Origin: Labrys sp. KNU-23 | GTDB lineage: Bacteria; Pseudomonadota; Alphaproteobacteria; Rhizobiales; Labraceae | Assembly: GCF_008330945.1 (NCBI RefSeq) | Contig: NZ_CP043488.1 | Coordinates: forward strand, 1,178,001-1,242,000 | DNA length: 64,000 nucleotides | Direction: 5' to 3' | Shown here: in pieces, positions 33,622 through 43,478 of the stretch | Layout of the letters: each line of letters opens with the position of its first letter | Position numbering within the stretch: the first letter of the stretch is position 1 | The notes under the pieces: generated by a model | Told to the model about the DNA's origin: nothing | The model's input: only the letters and a program-made list of their open reading frames with translations | Databases searched by the model: none | Made by a program: the position numbers and the translations under genes

Positions 33622-36600
33622 ATGTCGCGCTTTTTCATCAATCGCCCGATCTTCGCCTGGGTCATCGTCATATCGGTGATGCTTGCCGGCATCCTGGCCA
33701 TCACCACCCTGCCGATCGAGCAATATCCGCAGATCGCGCCTCCTTCGGTCGCCATCAGCGCCACCTATTCGGGCGCCGACGCCCAGACCGTCGAGAACTC
33801 GGTGACCAAGGTCATCGAGCAGGGACTCACGGGCATCGACAATCTCGACTACATCACCTCGACCTCGACCTCCTCGGGCAGCGCCTCGATCACCGTGACC
33901 TTCACCAGCGCCGCCGATCCGGACGTGGCGCAGATGCAGGTGCAGAACAAGCTGCAACTGGTAGAGGCCCAGCTGCCGCAAACCGTGCAGAACACCGGCA
34001 TCACCGTCGCCAAGGCCTCCACCGGCTTCCTCATGGTGGTCGCCTTCGTCTCCACCGACAGCAAAATGACGGCCACGGACGTGGCCGACTATGTCAAGAG
34101 CAGCCTCAACGACACGCTGTCGCGCGTGGAGGGTGTCGGCACCACCACTTTGTTCGGGGCCGGCTATGCCATGCGGATCTGGCTCGACCCCGACAAGCTC
34201 GCCAAATATGCGCTGATGCCGAGCGACGTCTCCTCGGCAATCGAAGCCCAGAACACCCAGGTTGCCGCCGGCCAGCTCGGCGACAATCCCCAGCGCAAGG
34301 GGCAGCAGCTCAACGTCACCGTGACGGCCCTGAGCCGGCTGCAGACCCCCAAGCAGTTCGAGAACATCATCCTCAAAAGCGCGAGTTCGGGGTCGATCGT
34401 CCGCCTGAACGACGTCGCCACCGTGGAGCTGGGGGCCGAAAGCTATACCAGCAACTCCAAATATAGTGGCAAGCCCTCCGCCGGCCTGGCGATCAGCCTG
34501 GCGACGGGTGCCAACGCCATCAGCACTTCGAACGCCGTCAAGGCGACGATCAACAGCCTGGCGCTGACCTTCCCGGAGGGGCTCAAGGTCTACTACCCCT
34601 ATGACACCACCCCCTTCGTGCTGCTGTCGATCGAGGATGTGGTCAAGACGCTGGCCGAGGCCATCGTCCTGGTCTTCCTGGTGATGCTGCTGTTCCTGCA
34701 GAACATCCGGGCCACCATCATCCCCACCCTCGCCGTGCCGATCGTACTGCTCGGCACCTTCGGCATCCTCGCTCTGTTCGGCTATTCCATCAATACGCTG
34801 ACGATGTTCGCCATGGTGCTCGCCATCGGCCTTCTCGTCGACGACGCCATTGTCGTGGTCGAGAATGTCGAGCGCGTCATGCAGGAGGAGGGCCTAGGAC
34901 CACGCGAGGCGACGTTACGCTCGATGGGCGAGATTACGGGCGCCCTGATCGGCGTCGCCACGGTGCTCTCCGCCGTCTTCGTGCCGATGGCCTTCTATTC
35001 GGGCTCGGTGGGCGTGATCTATCGCCAGTTCTCGGTGACCATCGTCTCGGCCATGGTGCTCTCGGTTCTGGTGGCCCTGGTCTTCACCCCGGCGCTCTGC
35101 GCCACCATCCTCAAGCCTCCCAAGGACCACGCCACCCAGAAGGGTTTCTTCGGTCTTTTCAACCGAGGCTTCGACCGTAGCGCAACGGCCTATCGCTCCG
35201 GCGTTGCCGGCGTGCTTACTCGTCCCTGGCGCTTCCTTATGGTCTTCGCGGCCATCGCCGGCGGCATGTTCTGGCTGCTGGATCGCCTGCCCAGTTCCTT
35301 CCTGCCGGAGGAGGACACCGGCGTGGTCATCACCAGCGTGACCCTGCCGCCGGGCGCGACACAGGACCGTACGGAAAAGGTCCTGGCGCAGGTCACCGAC
35401 CACTATCTCAAGGACGAGAAAGCCTATGTCGAAGGTGTCTTTTCCGTGGTCGGCTTCGGCTTCGGCGGTTCGGGGCAGAATGTCGGCCTCGCCTTCATTC
35501 CGCTGAAGGATTTCGGCGAGCGGACGGACCCCAACGGCAAGGCGCAGGCGATCGTCGGCCGCGCGATGAAGGCCTTCGCGCAGATCCGCGACGGCAATGT
35601 CTTCGCCCTCACGCCGCCGGCGGTTACTGGCTTCGGCAACACCGGCGGCTTCGACTTCTTCCTCCAGGACCTCAACGGCGCCGGGCACGACAAGCTCATG
35701 CAGACGCGCAACCAATTGCTCGGCATGGCGGCCAAAAGCCCCCTCATGGTCGGCACCCGCCCCAATGGCCAGGAGGATACGCCGCAATATTCGGTCGCCA
35801 TCGACCAGGAGAAGGCCAGCGCCCTCGACCTCAGCCTGTCCGACATCACCGCCACCCTGTCCACCGCCTGGGGCGGCACCTATGTCAACGACTTCATCGA
35901 TCGCGGCCGGGTCAAGAAGGTCTATCTGCAGTCGGCCGCGGATTTTCGCATGCAGCCGGAGGATCTCAGCCGCTGGTTCGTCCGCAACACCGACAGCGCG
36001 ATGGTGCCCTTCTCGGCCTTCGCCACCGGCAAGTGGAGCTACGGCTCGCCGCGCCTCGAACGCTACAACGGCGCCTCCGCCGTCGAGATCCAGGGGGCTG
36101 CCGCCGCGGGGATCAGCTCCGGCGACGCCATGAGTGCGATCGATGCCATGGTGGCGCAATTGCCACCGGGCTATCGCCACCAATGGACCGGCCTGTCCGC
36201 GCAGGAGCGCCTGTCGGGCAGCCAGGCGACGCAGCTCTACCTGATCTCGGCGCTGGTGGTGTTCCTGGCGCTCGCCGCTCTCTATGAGAGCTGGTCGATC
36301 CCCTTTGCCGTGTTGCTCTCCGTGCCGCTCGGCATCTTCGGTGCGGTCCTGGCGGCCACTTGGTTCGGCCAGTCCAACGACGTCTATTTCAAGGTCGGCC
36401 TGCTGACGACGATCGGTCTCGCGGCCAAGAACGCCATCCTGATCGTCGAATTCGCGATGGAACAGCAACAGGCCGGCAAGAGCCTGATCGAAGCGACGCT
36501 GGATGCTTCGCGCCAGCGGTTGCGTCCCATCCTGATGACGTCCCTCGCCTTCATCCTGGGTGTGACGCCGCTGGCGGTGGCCTCTGGCGCCGGCTCGGGC

Positions 36601-36768
36601 AGCCAGAACTCGATCGGCATCGGCGTGATGGGCGGCATGCTCGCCGCCACCGTGCTCGGCATCTTCTTCATCCCGCTCCTGTTCGTCCTCGTCAGGCGTC
36701 TCTTCTCGCGTCACCCCTCGCAGACACAGGAAAAGCTCGACCCCAATTCAGCCGCAGGAGCGATGTGA
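33622..36768 (+). CDS. acrB: RND multidrug efflux permease (AcrB/MexB, HAE1 family)
   Basis: 1,048 residues, full family length. N-terminal [17 protein letters not shown], then [20 protein letters not shown]. The proton-relay residues are intact: Asp407-Asp408 in [18 protein letters not shown] (TM4) and Lys936 in [14 protein letters not shown] (TM10). The docking and porter segments ([18 protein letters not shown]) are present. It is a proton antiporter expelling drugs, detergents and dyes from the periplasm or membrane. Start 33622 follows GGGAG. It is immediately followed by the OprM-type gene, so the pump is complete. Confidence 0.93.
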   Translation: MSRFFINRPIFAWVIVISVMLAGILAITTLPIEQYPQIAPPSVAISATYSGADAQTVENSVTKVIEQGLTGIDNLDYITSTSTSSGSASITVTFTSAADPDVAQMQVQNKLQLVEAQLPQTVQNTGITVAKASTGFLMVVAFVSTDSKMTATDVADYVKSSLNDTLSRVEGVGTTTLFGAGYAMRIWLDPDKLAKYALMPSDVSSAIEAQNTQVAAGQLGDNPQRKGQQLNVTVTALSRLQTPKQFENIILKSASSGSIVRLNDVATVELGAESYTSNSKYSGKPSAGLAISLATGANAISTSNAVKATINSLALTFPEGLKVYYPYDTTPFVLLSIEDVVKTLAEAIVLVFLVMLLFLQNIRATIIPTLAVPIVLLGTFGILALFGYSINTLTMFAMVLAIGLLVDDAIVVVENVERVMQEEGLGPREATLRSMGEITGALIGVATVLSAVFVPMAFYSGSVGVIYRQFSVTIVSAMVLSVLVALVFTPALCATILKPPKDHATQKGFFGLFNRGFDRSATAYRSGVAGVLTRPWRFLMVFAAIAGGMFWLLDRLPSSFLPEEDTGVVITSVTLPPGATQDRTEKVLAQVTDHYLKDEKAYVEGVFSVVGFGFGGSGQNVGLAFIPLKDFGERTDPNGKAQAIVGRAMKAFAQIRDGNVFALTPPAVTGFGNTGGFDFFLQDLNGAGHDKLMQTRNQLLGMAAKSPLMVGTRPNGQEDTPQYSVAIDQEKASALDLSLSDITATLSTAWGGTYVNDFIDRGRVKKVYLQSAADFRMQPEDLSRWFVRNTDSAMVPFSAFATGKWSYGSPRLERYNGASAVEIQGAAAAGISSGDAMSAIDAMVAQLPPGYRHQWTGLSAQERLSGSQATQLYLISALVVFLALAALYESWSIPFAVLLSVPLGIFGAVLAATWFGQSNDVYFKVGLLTTIGLAAKNAILIVEFAMEQQQAGKSLIEATLDASRQRLRPILMTSLAFILGVTPLAVASGAGSGSQNSIGIGVMGGMLAATVLGIFFIPLLFVLVRRLFSRHPSQTQEKLDPNSAAGAM

Positions 36769-38334
36769 ATGCAGTCCCTTGATCGATCGGCGCTGGACAA
36801 CCCGGATAGGCCGCCCGCAGGTCGGGCGTCGGCGGGGACGCGAAGCGGTTCCAAACCGCCCCTCCGGACTCGCCTGCAACTCGCAGCGCTTCTCGCCGCC
36901 ACCGTCACGCTTTCCGCCTGCGCCGTGGTCGGGCCGGACTACAAGACGCCCGGCCTTGCCACGCCGTCGCGCTGGAGCGGCGCCGACGCGAGCCAGCAGC
37001 GGCGCAAGCCCGAGCTCTCGCAATGGTGGCGACGCCTTAACGACCCGGTTCTCAACAGCCTGATCGAAGAGGCGATCGCCGGTAATCTCGACGTCGCCAC
37101 GGCCAAGGCCAAGATCCGCGAGGCGCGTGCCAGCCGGCGCGAGGCGATCGGCGGTCTCTCCCCCTCGCTCAGCGGCTCGGGCGATGCATCGCGCAACCGG
37201 GTTGGCGGGACTTCGACAAGCGGCGCGGGCAGCACCAGTACCTCCAACGCCTTCAGCGCAGGTCTCGACGCCAGCTGGGAACTCGATCTGTTCGGCGCCA
37301 ACCATCGCAATGTCGAGGCGGCAAGCTATGGTGTCGATGCCGCCGACGCCGATCTGCGGGCAACGCTGGTCACGCTCGTCGGTGATGTCGCGACGGCCTA
37401 TGTCGATGCCCGCGGCTACCAGGCCCGTATCGCGCTCGCCCGACGCACCGTCGCCTCCCGTCGCGAGACCGTCGCGCTGACCCGCACCAAGCTCCAGGCC
37501 GGCTCCGCCTCCGCGGTCGATGCCGCCAATGCCGAGGCGGAAGCGGCATCGACCGCCGCCGACATCCCCCTCTACGAGCAATCCTTCGCCCAGGACGTGC
37601 ACCAACTCAGTGTCCTGCTCGGCCGCGAACCGTCGGCCCTGTCGGAACGCCTCAAGCGTGCCGCGCCCATTCCCATGCCCGGACGCACCCTGCCCACCGG
37701 CATACCGGCCGACATCCTCTCGTCTCGACCGGACATACGCACTGCCGAGCGCCAGCTCGCCCAATATACGGCCAAGGTCGGCCAGGCCGAGGCCGCCCTC
37801 TATCCCAGCGTCAGCCTGACGGGCTCGCTCTCGACCTCCGGCACCAAGATCGGCGACCTTGCCAAGAGCTCCTCGATCAGCTGGTCGTTCGGCCCGACCT
37901 TGACCGTCCCGATCTTCCAGGGTGGCCAGTTGCGTGCGGCCGTCGAGGTCGCCCAGGCCCAGCGCGACCAGTATTTCATTGCCCTGCGCTCGGCGGTGCT
38001 GACTGCCCTGCGGGACGTCGAGGATGCGCTCGTCAACCTCGCCACCCAGCGCCGCAACGCCCAGCAACTCGGCCAGGCCGTGAAAGGCTACCAGCAGGCG
38101 GCGAAGCTCTCCCACACGCTCTACCAGGTCGGCTCGCAGAGCTTCCTCGACGTGCTGACGGCCGACCGTTCGCTCTATTCGGCGCAAGATTCCCAGCTCC
38201 AGAGCCAGGTGGCGATCACCAAATACTATATCGCCCTTGCCAAGGCGCTGGGCGGGGGCTGGGACGGAGCCATCGACAGCCGGAAGCCGGAGGTGGTGGA
38301 CACCAATACCGGTCCCCATTTGCGTCACGAGTAG
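36769..38334 (+). CDS. oprM: Outer-membrane efflux lipoprotein (OprM/NodT, TolC family)
   Basis: 521 residues. A signal with a long basic leader ends at lipobox TLSAC (Cys51), followed by AVVGPDYKTP, a NodT-family hallmark. Two OEP repeats: QWWRRLNDPVLNSLIEEAI to SRREAIGGLSPS, and PADILSSRPDIRTAERQLAQ to LYPSVSLTGSL. It forms the trimeric outer-membrane channel for the AcrAB pump and possibly MacAB, which has no separate channel gene here. ATG directly abuts the acrB stop, with GGAG inside acrB. Confidence 0.9.
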   Translation: MQSLDRSALDNPDRPPAGRASAGTRSGSKPPLRTRLQLAALLAATVTLSACAVVGPDYKTPGLATPSRWSGADASQQRRKPELSQWWRRLNDPVLNSLIEEAIAGNLDVATAKAKIREARASRREAIGGLSPSLSGSGDASRNRVGGTSTSGAGSTSTSNAFSAGLDASWELDLFGANHRNVEAASYGVDAADADLRATLVTLVGDVATAYVDARGYQARIALARRTVASRRETVALTRTKLQAGSASAVDAANAEAEAASTAADIPLYEQSFAQDVHQLSVLLGREPSALSERLKRAAPIPMPGRTLPTGIPADILSSRPDIRTAERQLAQYTAKVGQAEAALYPSVSLTGSLSTSGTKIGDLAKSSSISWSFGPTLTVPIFQGGQLRAAVEVAQAQRDQYFIALRSAVLTALRDVEDALVNLATQRRNAQQLGQAVKGYQQAAKLSHTLYQVGSQSFLDVLTADRSLYSAQDSQLQSQVAITKYYIALAKALGGGWDGAIDSRKPEVVDTNTGPHLRHE

Positions 38335-38479
38335 AGTCCCGGATACCTGTCTGACCGATCCGGCAGGCACCGAATGGTGGACTTCACGGGCTATTCCCTG
38401 ATCTTGGTATTGCCGCGCTCAGGTGCTCCCTTCGCCATGCCGCCACGCAGAATGGCTTTGGCGGACAAGCCGGGAGGCA

Positions 38480-39280
38480 TCACGGCCTGTGACGGCGACG
38501 ACCGGCCGCAGGATCGATCACATCGAGCGCTGCAGTGGACAGGATACTCTCCCCGAGAAGCGCGCGCGAGAATTCGTCGATGAGCGCCAATTCCCGATGA
38601 TGGCGAAAACCATCGCTGTCTGCCACCGCCAGACAAACCTCGATCACCCTCCTCCTCGTGGCCGCCGCCGCCCCATCAAACTCATGCAAGCTTGTTCTCA
38701 CGGCATTGGCCGATGGCCGCATGCGCCGAATCCATTGGCGAGCCCGCTCGATCTCGTCCGGATCCAGGTCGATGCCCTGGGCGGCACAGGAGGCTGCGAC
38801 ATGGTCGAGCATGACCATCACTTCCTCGCCCGACAGGTGCAGGTCGGCCCTTGCCACCGAGACGGCGAGCACGAGGCCGTTCTCCCGTGCGACCCTGCGG
38901 ATCACGGCCCAGCGCTCCCCTCCCCGTTCATCGTCGGAGGCGGCGAGCGGCGGCTGCCGCCAAGACAGGCCGAGCACCTCGCGATAGAACGCATCCAGGG
39001 GTTCCTGGAGCACACCATCGGCGTCGGCGATCGACAGGATCCTGTCGAGACGGAAAGAGCGCAGATCGCCTCGATCGTGGCTGTAGCCAAGAAGCCGGGG
39101 AATGCCGTCCCGCCCCGGTTTGACCGACCACAGCGTAACGGGCCGAAACTGCCGGCGGCCAGCAGCATCCTGATATTCGATGACCAGGAGAAGGCCCCCG
39201 ATACCGGAGCCTCCCAAAGACCGGTCGGCCCTTTCGGATGAAGGCGTGTTCGGCCGAGGCGGTTGCGTTCTGCGGGGCAT
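38480..39280 (-). CDS. WYL-domain protein with TerB-like C-terminal domain
   Basis: 266 residues. Residues about 30-90 (LLLVIEYQDAAGRRQFRPVT to RLLGYSHDRGDLRSFRLDRI) form a WYL domain, a ligand/nucleotide-binding fold of bacterial regulators. The C-terminal half (VARADLHLSGEEVMVMLDHV to CLAVADSDGFRHHRELALID) resembles TerB-type helical domains with acidic pairs. No HTH is present, unlike most WYL regulators. ATG 39280 follows AGAGG, and the frame runs upstream to 39370 without support. Function unknown, possibly a sensor in stress or defence. No defence genes adjoin it. Confidence 0.7.
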   Translation of the reverse strand: MPRRTQPPRPNTPSSERADRSLGGSGIGGLLLVIEYQDAAGRRQFRPVTLWSVKPGRDGIPRLLGYSHDRGDLRSFRLDRILSIADADGVLQEPLDAFYREVLGLSWRQPPLAASDDERGGERWAVIRRVARENGLVLAVSVARADLHLSGEEVMVMLDHVAASCAAQGIDLDPDEIERARQWIRRMRPSANAVRTSLHEFDGAAAATRRRVIEVCLAVADSDGFRHHRELALIDEFSRALLGESILSTAALDVIDPAAGRRRHRP

Positions 39281-39525
39281 CGATGACCTCTCGACCCGCA
39301 TCGGCAGGCGACATGCGATCAAACTGGCGGCCAATCCTGGATCGGAAAGGCCTGCAACGACAAGCATCACCGACGATCATCGGAACGATTAGGGCCGGTC
39401 GGTGGTTGATGATGAGATGCGCACGCGTCAACCGGACGTGGCAGTAGAGGGAACAGGGATGGTTTTTCCGGTTTCCCGCCCTGACCAACGAAATGGTAGC
39501 CGAGCCCTTGTCCTGCCCGTGCGTG

Positions 39526-40443
39526 TCACCTGCCGCTGGCGAGGGACTGAGGCGGGACGTTGTCGCCGATGGACAGGCGCATCGTCTCGCGGGCAGCAGC
39601 GAGATGGGCGCGGCAAGTGCGCTCGATGGCATCGACATCGCGGCTGAGCAGGGCATCGATATAGTCGAGATGCTGATGGATCGCGGCAATGTTGCGGGCC
39701 TTCTCATCCACCTTGTTCCACTGATAATGGTAGTGAAAGATGATCGAGATGATCTGGTAGAACTCGACCACGAAGCGGTTCTCGGAAGCATCGTAGATCA
39801 GGCGATGCAATGTCTCGTCGAGGACCGAGAAGTCGTGGAACCGCGTTTCCGCCACGGCCAGCAGGGCCACATGATCCTCCCGGATTGCCCTGAGTTCGGC
39901 CCAGATCGGCGCCTCGGTGGGAAGTGTTGCGACCTTGCGGGCCGAGCGCAGCTCGAACAGCTCGCGTATTTCCGAAAGCTCGGCGGCGAAGTCGGCGGTG
40001 ATGCCGCGAAAGATCCAGGTGCTGTTGGGCCGCTGCGCGAGCAGGCCGTAATGGCGCATCTGTTGGAGATATTGGCGGATCACCGTCGTCGAGACGCCAA
40101 ACTCGCGCGAGAGCTGGGCAACGTTGATCGGATTGCCCGGGCGGATATCGGCGCGCAGAATCCATTCCATGAAGGCGCGCTCGACCTGGGCGGAACGCTG
40201 CTCGGTTTCTTCTTCCGGGAAGTAGTCGGCCGGTCGCGGGCGGCGCAGAACCTCGCGTTCCCCCAGGATCCTGGCATGCTGCAGCTCTTGCAGCACGGCC
40301 CGCAACGTCGTGCGGCTGATCTGCAGATCCTGGGCGAGTCGTGCCTCGGGGCCCTGCAGGCAACTGACCGCAGGATCCGATAATCGCCGGAGCAGGTGAT
40401 TATAGGCTTTCTTGTAGACGCTCTTGGACCGCAAAGCATGCAC
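39526..40443 (-). CDS. GntR-family (FCD) regulator with two helix-turn-helix regions
   Basis: 305 residues. Two wHTH-like segments occur: residues ~8-60 (VYKKAYNHLLRRLSD, LAQDLQISRTTLRAVLQELQ) and ~85-150 (VERAFMEWILRADIRPGN, LSREFGVSTTVIRQYLQQM). The FCD all-helical effector domain follows (ELSEIRELFELRSARK to IHQHLDYIDALLSRD). FCD-type GntR proteins sense organic or sugar acids. It is divergent from the import/catabolic operon at 40.6 kb and has a perfect inverted repeat touching its start codon. The second HTH is the canonical GntR one. The extra N-terminal one is unusual. Confidence 0.83.
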   Translation of the reverse strand: MHALRSKSVYKKAYNHLLRRLSDPAVSCLQGPEARLAQDLQISRTTLRAVLQELQHARILGEREVLRRPRPADYFPEEETEQRSAQVERAFMEWILRADIRPGNPINVAQLSREFGVSTTVIRQYLQQMRHYGLLAQRPNSTWIFRGITADFAAELSEIRELFELRSARKVATLPTEAPIWAELRAIREDHVALLAVAETRFHDFSVLDETLHRLIYDASENRFVVEFYQIISIIFHYHYQWNKVDEKARNIAAIHQHLDYIDALLSRDVDAIERTCRAHLAAARETMRLSIGDNVPPQSLASGR

Positions 40444-40444
40444 C

Positions 40445-40470
40445 TTGGTTTATTAGACATTTAAAACCAA
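40445..40470. promoter_or_regulatory. Inverted repeat TTGGTTT-N12-AAACCAA, candidate GntR operator
   Basis: Perfect 7-bp arms 2 bp upstream of the regulator start codon, in the 178-bp divergent region facing the sugar-acid operon. TTGGT/ACCAA arms are common for FadR-type GntR operators. Autoregulation and control of the divergent operon fit the location. Confidence 0.55.
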
Positions 40471-40621
40471 TTGACGCCAACCTACTGTGCGACCATCGTC
40501 GCGGTCAAGGGCATCACGCCCCTTCAAGAATGATGGGATCGCGGCACCGCGCCTTTGGGCACCGCCAGCAGATCCGTCCGGGCAGGCAACGTCAGATCAG
40601 AGGGCGCCACGCGCGCACTGC

Positions 40622-41305
40622 ATGAGCTATCAGTTCGATTTCACAGCACTGCTGCCCTATTGGCGGGACTTCGCGCAAGGGGTGTGGCTTACACTCCAGC
40701 TTTCCGCCTGGTCGACATTGTTCGGCTTCGTGGGCGGCACGCTCTGCGCCATCGCCCGGGCCGATGGCGCCCCCTGGCTGCAGCGTATCGTCGGCGGGTA
40801 TGTCGAGGCGATCCGCAACACCCCGCTGCTGGTCCAGATCTTCCTGATCTATTTCGGAATAGCGGTGCTCGGCATCCACCTTTCCGCCAATCTTGCTGCG
40901 ATCATCGCCCTGGTGGTGAACATCACGGCCTATACCTGCGAGATCATGCGCGCCGGCATCGAATCCGTGCACAGGGCACAGATCGAGGCAGCCGATTGCC
41001 TGGGCCTCTCGCGTCGCCAGACCTATTGGCACGTCATCCTGCGTCCCGCGGTCGAACGGGTCTATCCGGCTCTGACCAGCCAATATGTGCTGCTCATGCT
41101 GGCCTCCTCCATCACCTCACAGATCTCGGCCGAAGAGCTGACGGCCGTCACCGGCCGTATCCAGTCCGACACCTTCCGCAGCTTCGAAACCTATATCGTC
41201 ACCGCCCTGCTCTATCTGCTGCTTTCCTTCGTCGTGCGCGGCGCCTTCTGGGCGTTCGGCATGCTGATCTTCCCGCGCAAGCGCCGATTGGGGACATCGC
41301 TGTAA
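40622..41305 (+). CDS. Polar amino acid-type ABC transporter permease 1
   Basis: 227 residues, HisMQ/GlnP-type (PAAT) permease. GVWLTLQLSAWSTLFGFVGG opens the domain, YVEAIRNTPLLVQIFLIYFG is the family hallmark, and the EAA coupling loop reads AQIEAADCLGLSRRQTYWHV. First gene of the catabolic operon. Despite the PAAT family, imported substrates can include opines and carboxylates, so the dehydratase context points to an acid substrate. Confidence 0.88.
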   Translation: MSYQFDFTALLPYWRDFAQGVWLTLQLSAWSTLFGFVGGTLCAIARADGAPWLQRIVGGYVEAIRNTPLLVQIFLIYFGIAVLGIHLSANLAAIIALVVNITAYTCEIMRAGIESVHRAQIEAADCLGLSRRQTYWHVILRPAVERVYPALTSQYVLLMLASSITSQISAEELTAVTGRIQSDTFRSFETYIVTALLYLLLSFVVRGAFWAFGMLIFPRKRRLGTSL

Positions 41306-41306
41306 C

Positions 41307-41960
41307 ATGCCAAGTTTCGGGCTCTATCACCTCGTCTTCCTGCTGCAGGCCGCCTTGTGGACGCTGGCCCTCTCGGCGCTCGCCTTCGTCGGCGGAGGCA
41401 TTCTCGGCTTCGGCGTGGCGCTGGCGCGCATTTCCGACAGCCGGATCCTGCGCGTGCTCGCCGGCCTCTATGTGCAGATCGTGCAGGGTACGCCTCTGCT
41501 GATCCTGCTCTTCCTGATCTATTTCGGCCTGGCGATCTTCGGGCTGGATCAACTGCCGGCCCTCGCTGCCGCCGGTGCCGGCCTGACCATCTACGCCTCC
41601 GGCTTCCTGGGCGAGATCTGGCGCGGCTGCATCCAGTCCGTGCCGAAGACGCAGTGGGAGGCGGCCGAGTGCCTCGCACTGACGCGCTGGCAACGCATGA
41701 GCCGCGTGATCCTGCCCCAGGCGATGCGCATCGCCACGGCTCCTACCGTCGGCTTCCTGGTCCAGATCGTCAAGAACACCTCGCTCGCCTCGGTCGTCGG
41801 CCTGGTCGAGCTCAGCCAGGCGGGCAAGCTGATCAACAATTCGACCTTCCAGCCCTTCGCCGTCTTCATCTGCGTCGCGCTGCTCTATTTCATCATCTGC
41901 TATCCGCTCTCGGTCTGGAGCCGAGGGCTGGAGAGGAGGCTCAATGTCGGCCGTCGTTAA
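41307..41960 (+). CDS. Polar amino acid-type ABC transporter permease 2
   Basis: 217 residues, partner of the previous permease. Motifs: [40 protein letters not shown], and EAA loop [20 protein letters not shown]. Starts 2 bp after permease 1 and overlaps the ATPase gene by 17 bp, so all three are coupled. A heterodimeric permease is expected. Confidence 0.88.
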   Translation: MPSFGLYHLVFLLQAALWTLALSALAFVGGGILGFGVALARISDSRILRVLAGLYVQIVQGTPLLILLFLIYFGLAIFGLDQLPALAAAGAGLTIYASGFLGEIWRGCIQSVPKTQWEAAECLALTRWQRMSRVILPQAMRIATAPTVGFLVQIVKNTSLASVVGLVELSQAGKLINNSTFQPFAVFICVALLYFIICYPLSVWSRGLERRLNVGRR

Positions 41961-42672
41961 GCTCGCCAACGTTCACAAGAGCTTCGGCGCCGTCGAGGTG
42001 CTGAAGGGCATTTCCTTCGAAGTCGGCCGTGGCGAAGTCGTCGCCATCATCGGGCAGTCCGGCTCGGGCAAGTCGACGGCGCTGCGCTGCATCGATGCCC
42101 TGGAGGTCATTCAATCCGGCACGATCGATGTCTGCGGCCATCAGGTCCACAGCCCAGCGCTCGACAAGCGTGCATTGCGCCGCGATGTCGGCATCGTCTT
42201 CCAGAGCTACAACCTGTTTCCTCATCTGACCGCCGAACAGAACATCATGCTCGCACCGGTCTGCGTGAAGTCCCTGTCGAAATCCGCGGCGCGCGAGCTG
42301 GCACGCGACTGCCTGCGCAAGGTGGGACTGGAAGCCAAGGCCGACCACTATCCCGAGCAGCTCTCGGGCGGCCAGCAACAGCGTGTTGCCATCGCCCGTT
42401 CGCTGGCGATGCAGCCCAAGGTGATGTTGTTCGACGAGGTCACCTCGGCGCTCGATCCGCAGCTCACCGGCGAGGTGCTGAAGGTGATGGAGGATCTCGC
42501 GCGCGGCGGCATGACCATGATCCTCGTCACCCATGAAATGGGCTTTGCCCGCCGCGTGGCGACCAACGTCATCTACATGCATCGAGGCCAGGTCTGGGAA
42601 CAATTGCCCGGCAGCCAGCTGGCCAGTCCAGTCACGCCCGAGTTGCGCGACTTCATCGCCGGCGAGCTTTGA
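41944..42672 (+). CDS. Polar amino acid-type ABC transporter ATP-binding protein
   Basis: 242 residues, GlnQ/HisP type. Walker [11 protein letters not shown]-loop [11 protein letters not shown], signature [16 protein letters not shown], Walker [14 protein letters not shown]-loop [15 protein letters not shown] is diagnostic for PAAT ATPases. It energises uptake through the two preceding permeases. Confidence 0.9.
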   Translation: MSAVVKLANVHKSFGAVEVLKGISFEVGRGEVVAIIGQSGSGKSTALRCIDALEVIQSGTIDVCGHQVHSPALDKRALRRDVGIVFQSYNLFPHLTAEQNIMLAPVCVKSLSKSAARELARDCLRKVGLEAKADHYPEQLSGGQQQRVAIARSLAMQPKVMLFDEVTSALDPQLTGEVLKVMEDLARGGMTMILVTHEMGFARRVATNVIYMHRGQVWEQLPGSQLASPVTPELRDFIAGEL

Positions 42673-42697
42673 AAACAAGAAAGGGAAGGGAAACGAC

Positions 42698-43477
42698 ATG
42701 AAACGCAGGCAATTCTTGCTGGCGGGCGCCGCCATGCTGTTTGCACCGGCCGTGGTGCGTGCCGACACGCTCGACACCATCCGCAGCCGCAAGAAACTGA
42801 TGATCGCACTCGATCTGGGTTCCCCGCCCTATGGCACGATCGATGCGGCCATGAAGCCGGCGGGCTCGGACGTGGAAACGGCCCAATTGCTGGCCAGCGA
42901 CATGGGCTTCGACCTCGATATCGTGCAGGTCACCAGCCCCAACCGCATTCCCTTCCTGCTGACGGGCAAGGCCGACATGGTCATCGCCAGCTTCAGCGTC
43001 ACGGAGGAGCGCAAGAAGGTCATCGACTTCTCCGATCCCTATGGCGTGATCCAGTCGGTGATTGCGGCCAAGAAGGAGATGACGATCAAGGACGACGCTT
43101 CGCTCTCAGGGCTGCGTGTCGGCACCACACGCGGCAGCTCCAACGACAAGGAACTCACCTCGCGGGGCACCGGCGCCGAGATCGTGCGCTTTGAGGACGA
43201 TGCCACCCTCGTCACCGCTTTGGTATCGGGCCAGATCGACATCATGGCGACCTCGCCGGGCATCATGCAAACCGCCAATACCCGCGCCCCCAACGCTCCC
43301 TATGAAATCAAATATGTCCTGCGCGTCTTCCCCTATGCCATCGGCCTGCGGAAGAACGACGAAGCGCTGCGTACCGCGGTGAACGAGTGGGTCCATACCA
43401 ATCTGCGCAATGGCAAACTCAACGCCATCTACAAGAAATATATCGGTGCCGACCTGCCGGCAGAAATGCTCAACTGA
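42698..43477 (+). CDS. ABC transporter substrate-binding protein (SBP family 3)
   Basis: 259 residues. Leader MKRRQFLLAGAAMLFAPAVVRA is signal-like with paired arginines, so Tat export is possible. The mature protein has LMIALDLGSPPYGTID, VTSPNRIPFLLTGKADMVIA and SFSVTEERKKVIDFSDPYG, the SBP_bac_3 consensus. The conserved Arg that pairs with an amino acid carboxylate is recognisable near NRIPFL/TEERK but cannot be assigned with certainty. Ribosome site AGGGAAGGG. It delivers the substrate consumed by the downstream enzymes. Confidence 0.87.
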   Translation: MKRRQFLLAGAAMLFAPAVVRADTLDTIRSRKKLMIALDLGSPPYGTIDAAMKPAGSDVETAQLLASDMGFDLDIVQVTSPNRIPFLLTGKADMVIASFSVTEERKKVIDFSDPYGVIQSVIAAKKEMTIKDDASLSGLRVGTTRGSSNDKELTSRGTGAEIVRFEDDATLVTALVSGQIDIMATSPGIMQTANTRAPNAPYEIKYVLRVFPYAIGLRKNDEALRTAVNEWVHTNLRNGKLNAIYKKYIGADLPAEMLN

Positions 43478-43478
43478 C

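Noticed and set aside
34915..38370. Long antisense frames of 599 and 540 codons opposite acrB and oprM
   Set aside because: The sense strand encodes full-length, motif-complete RND and OMF proteins. The antisense translations are His/Gly/Asp/Arg-rich, typical of high-GC shadow frames.
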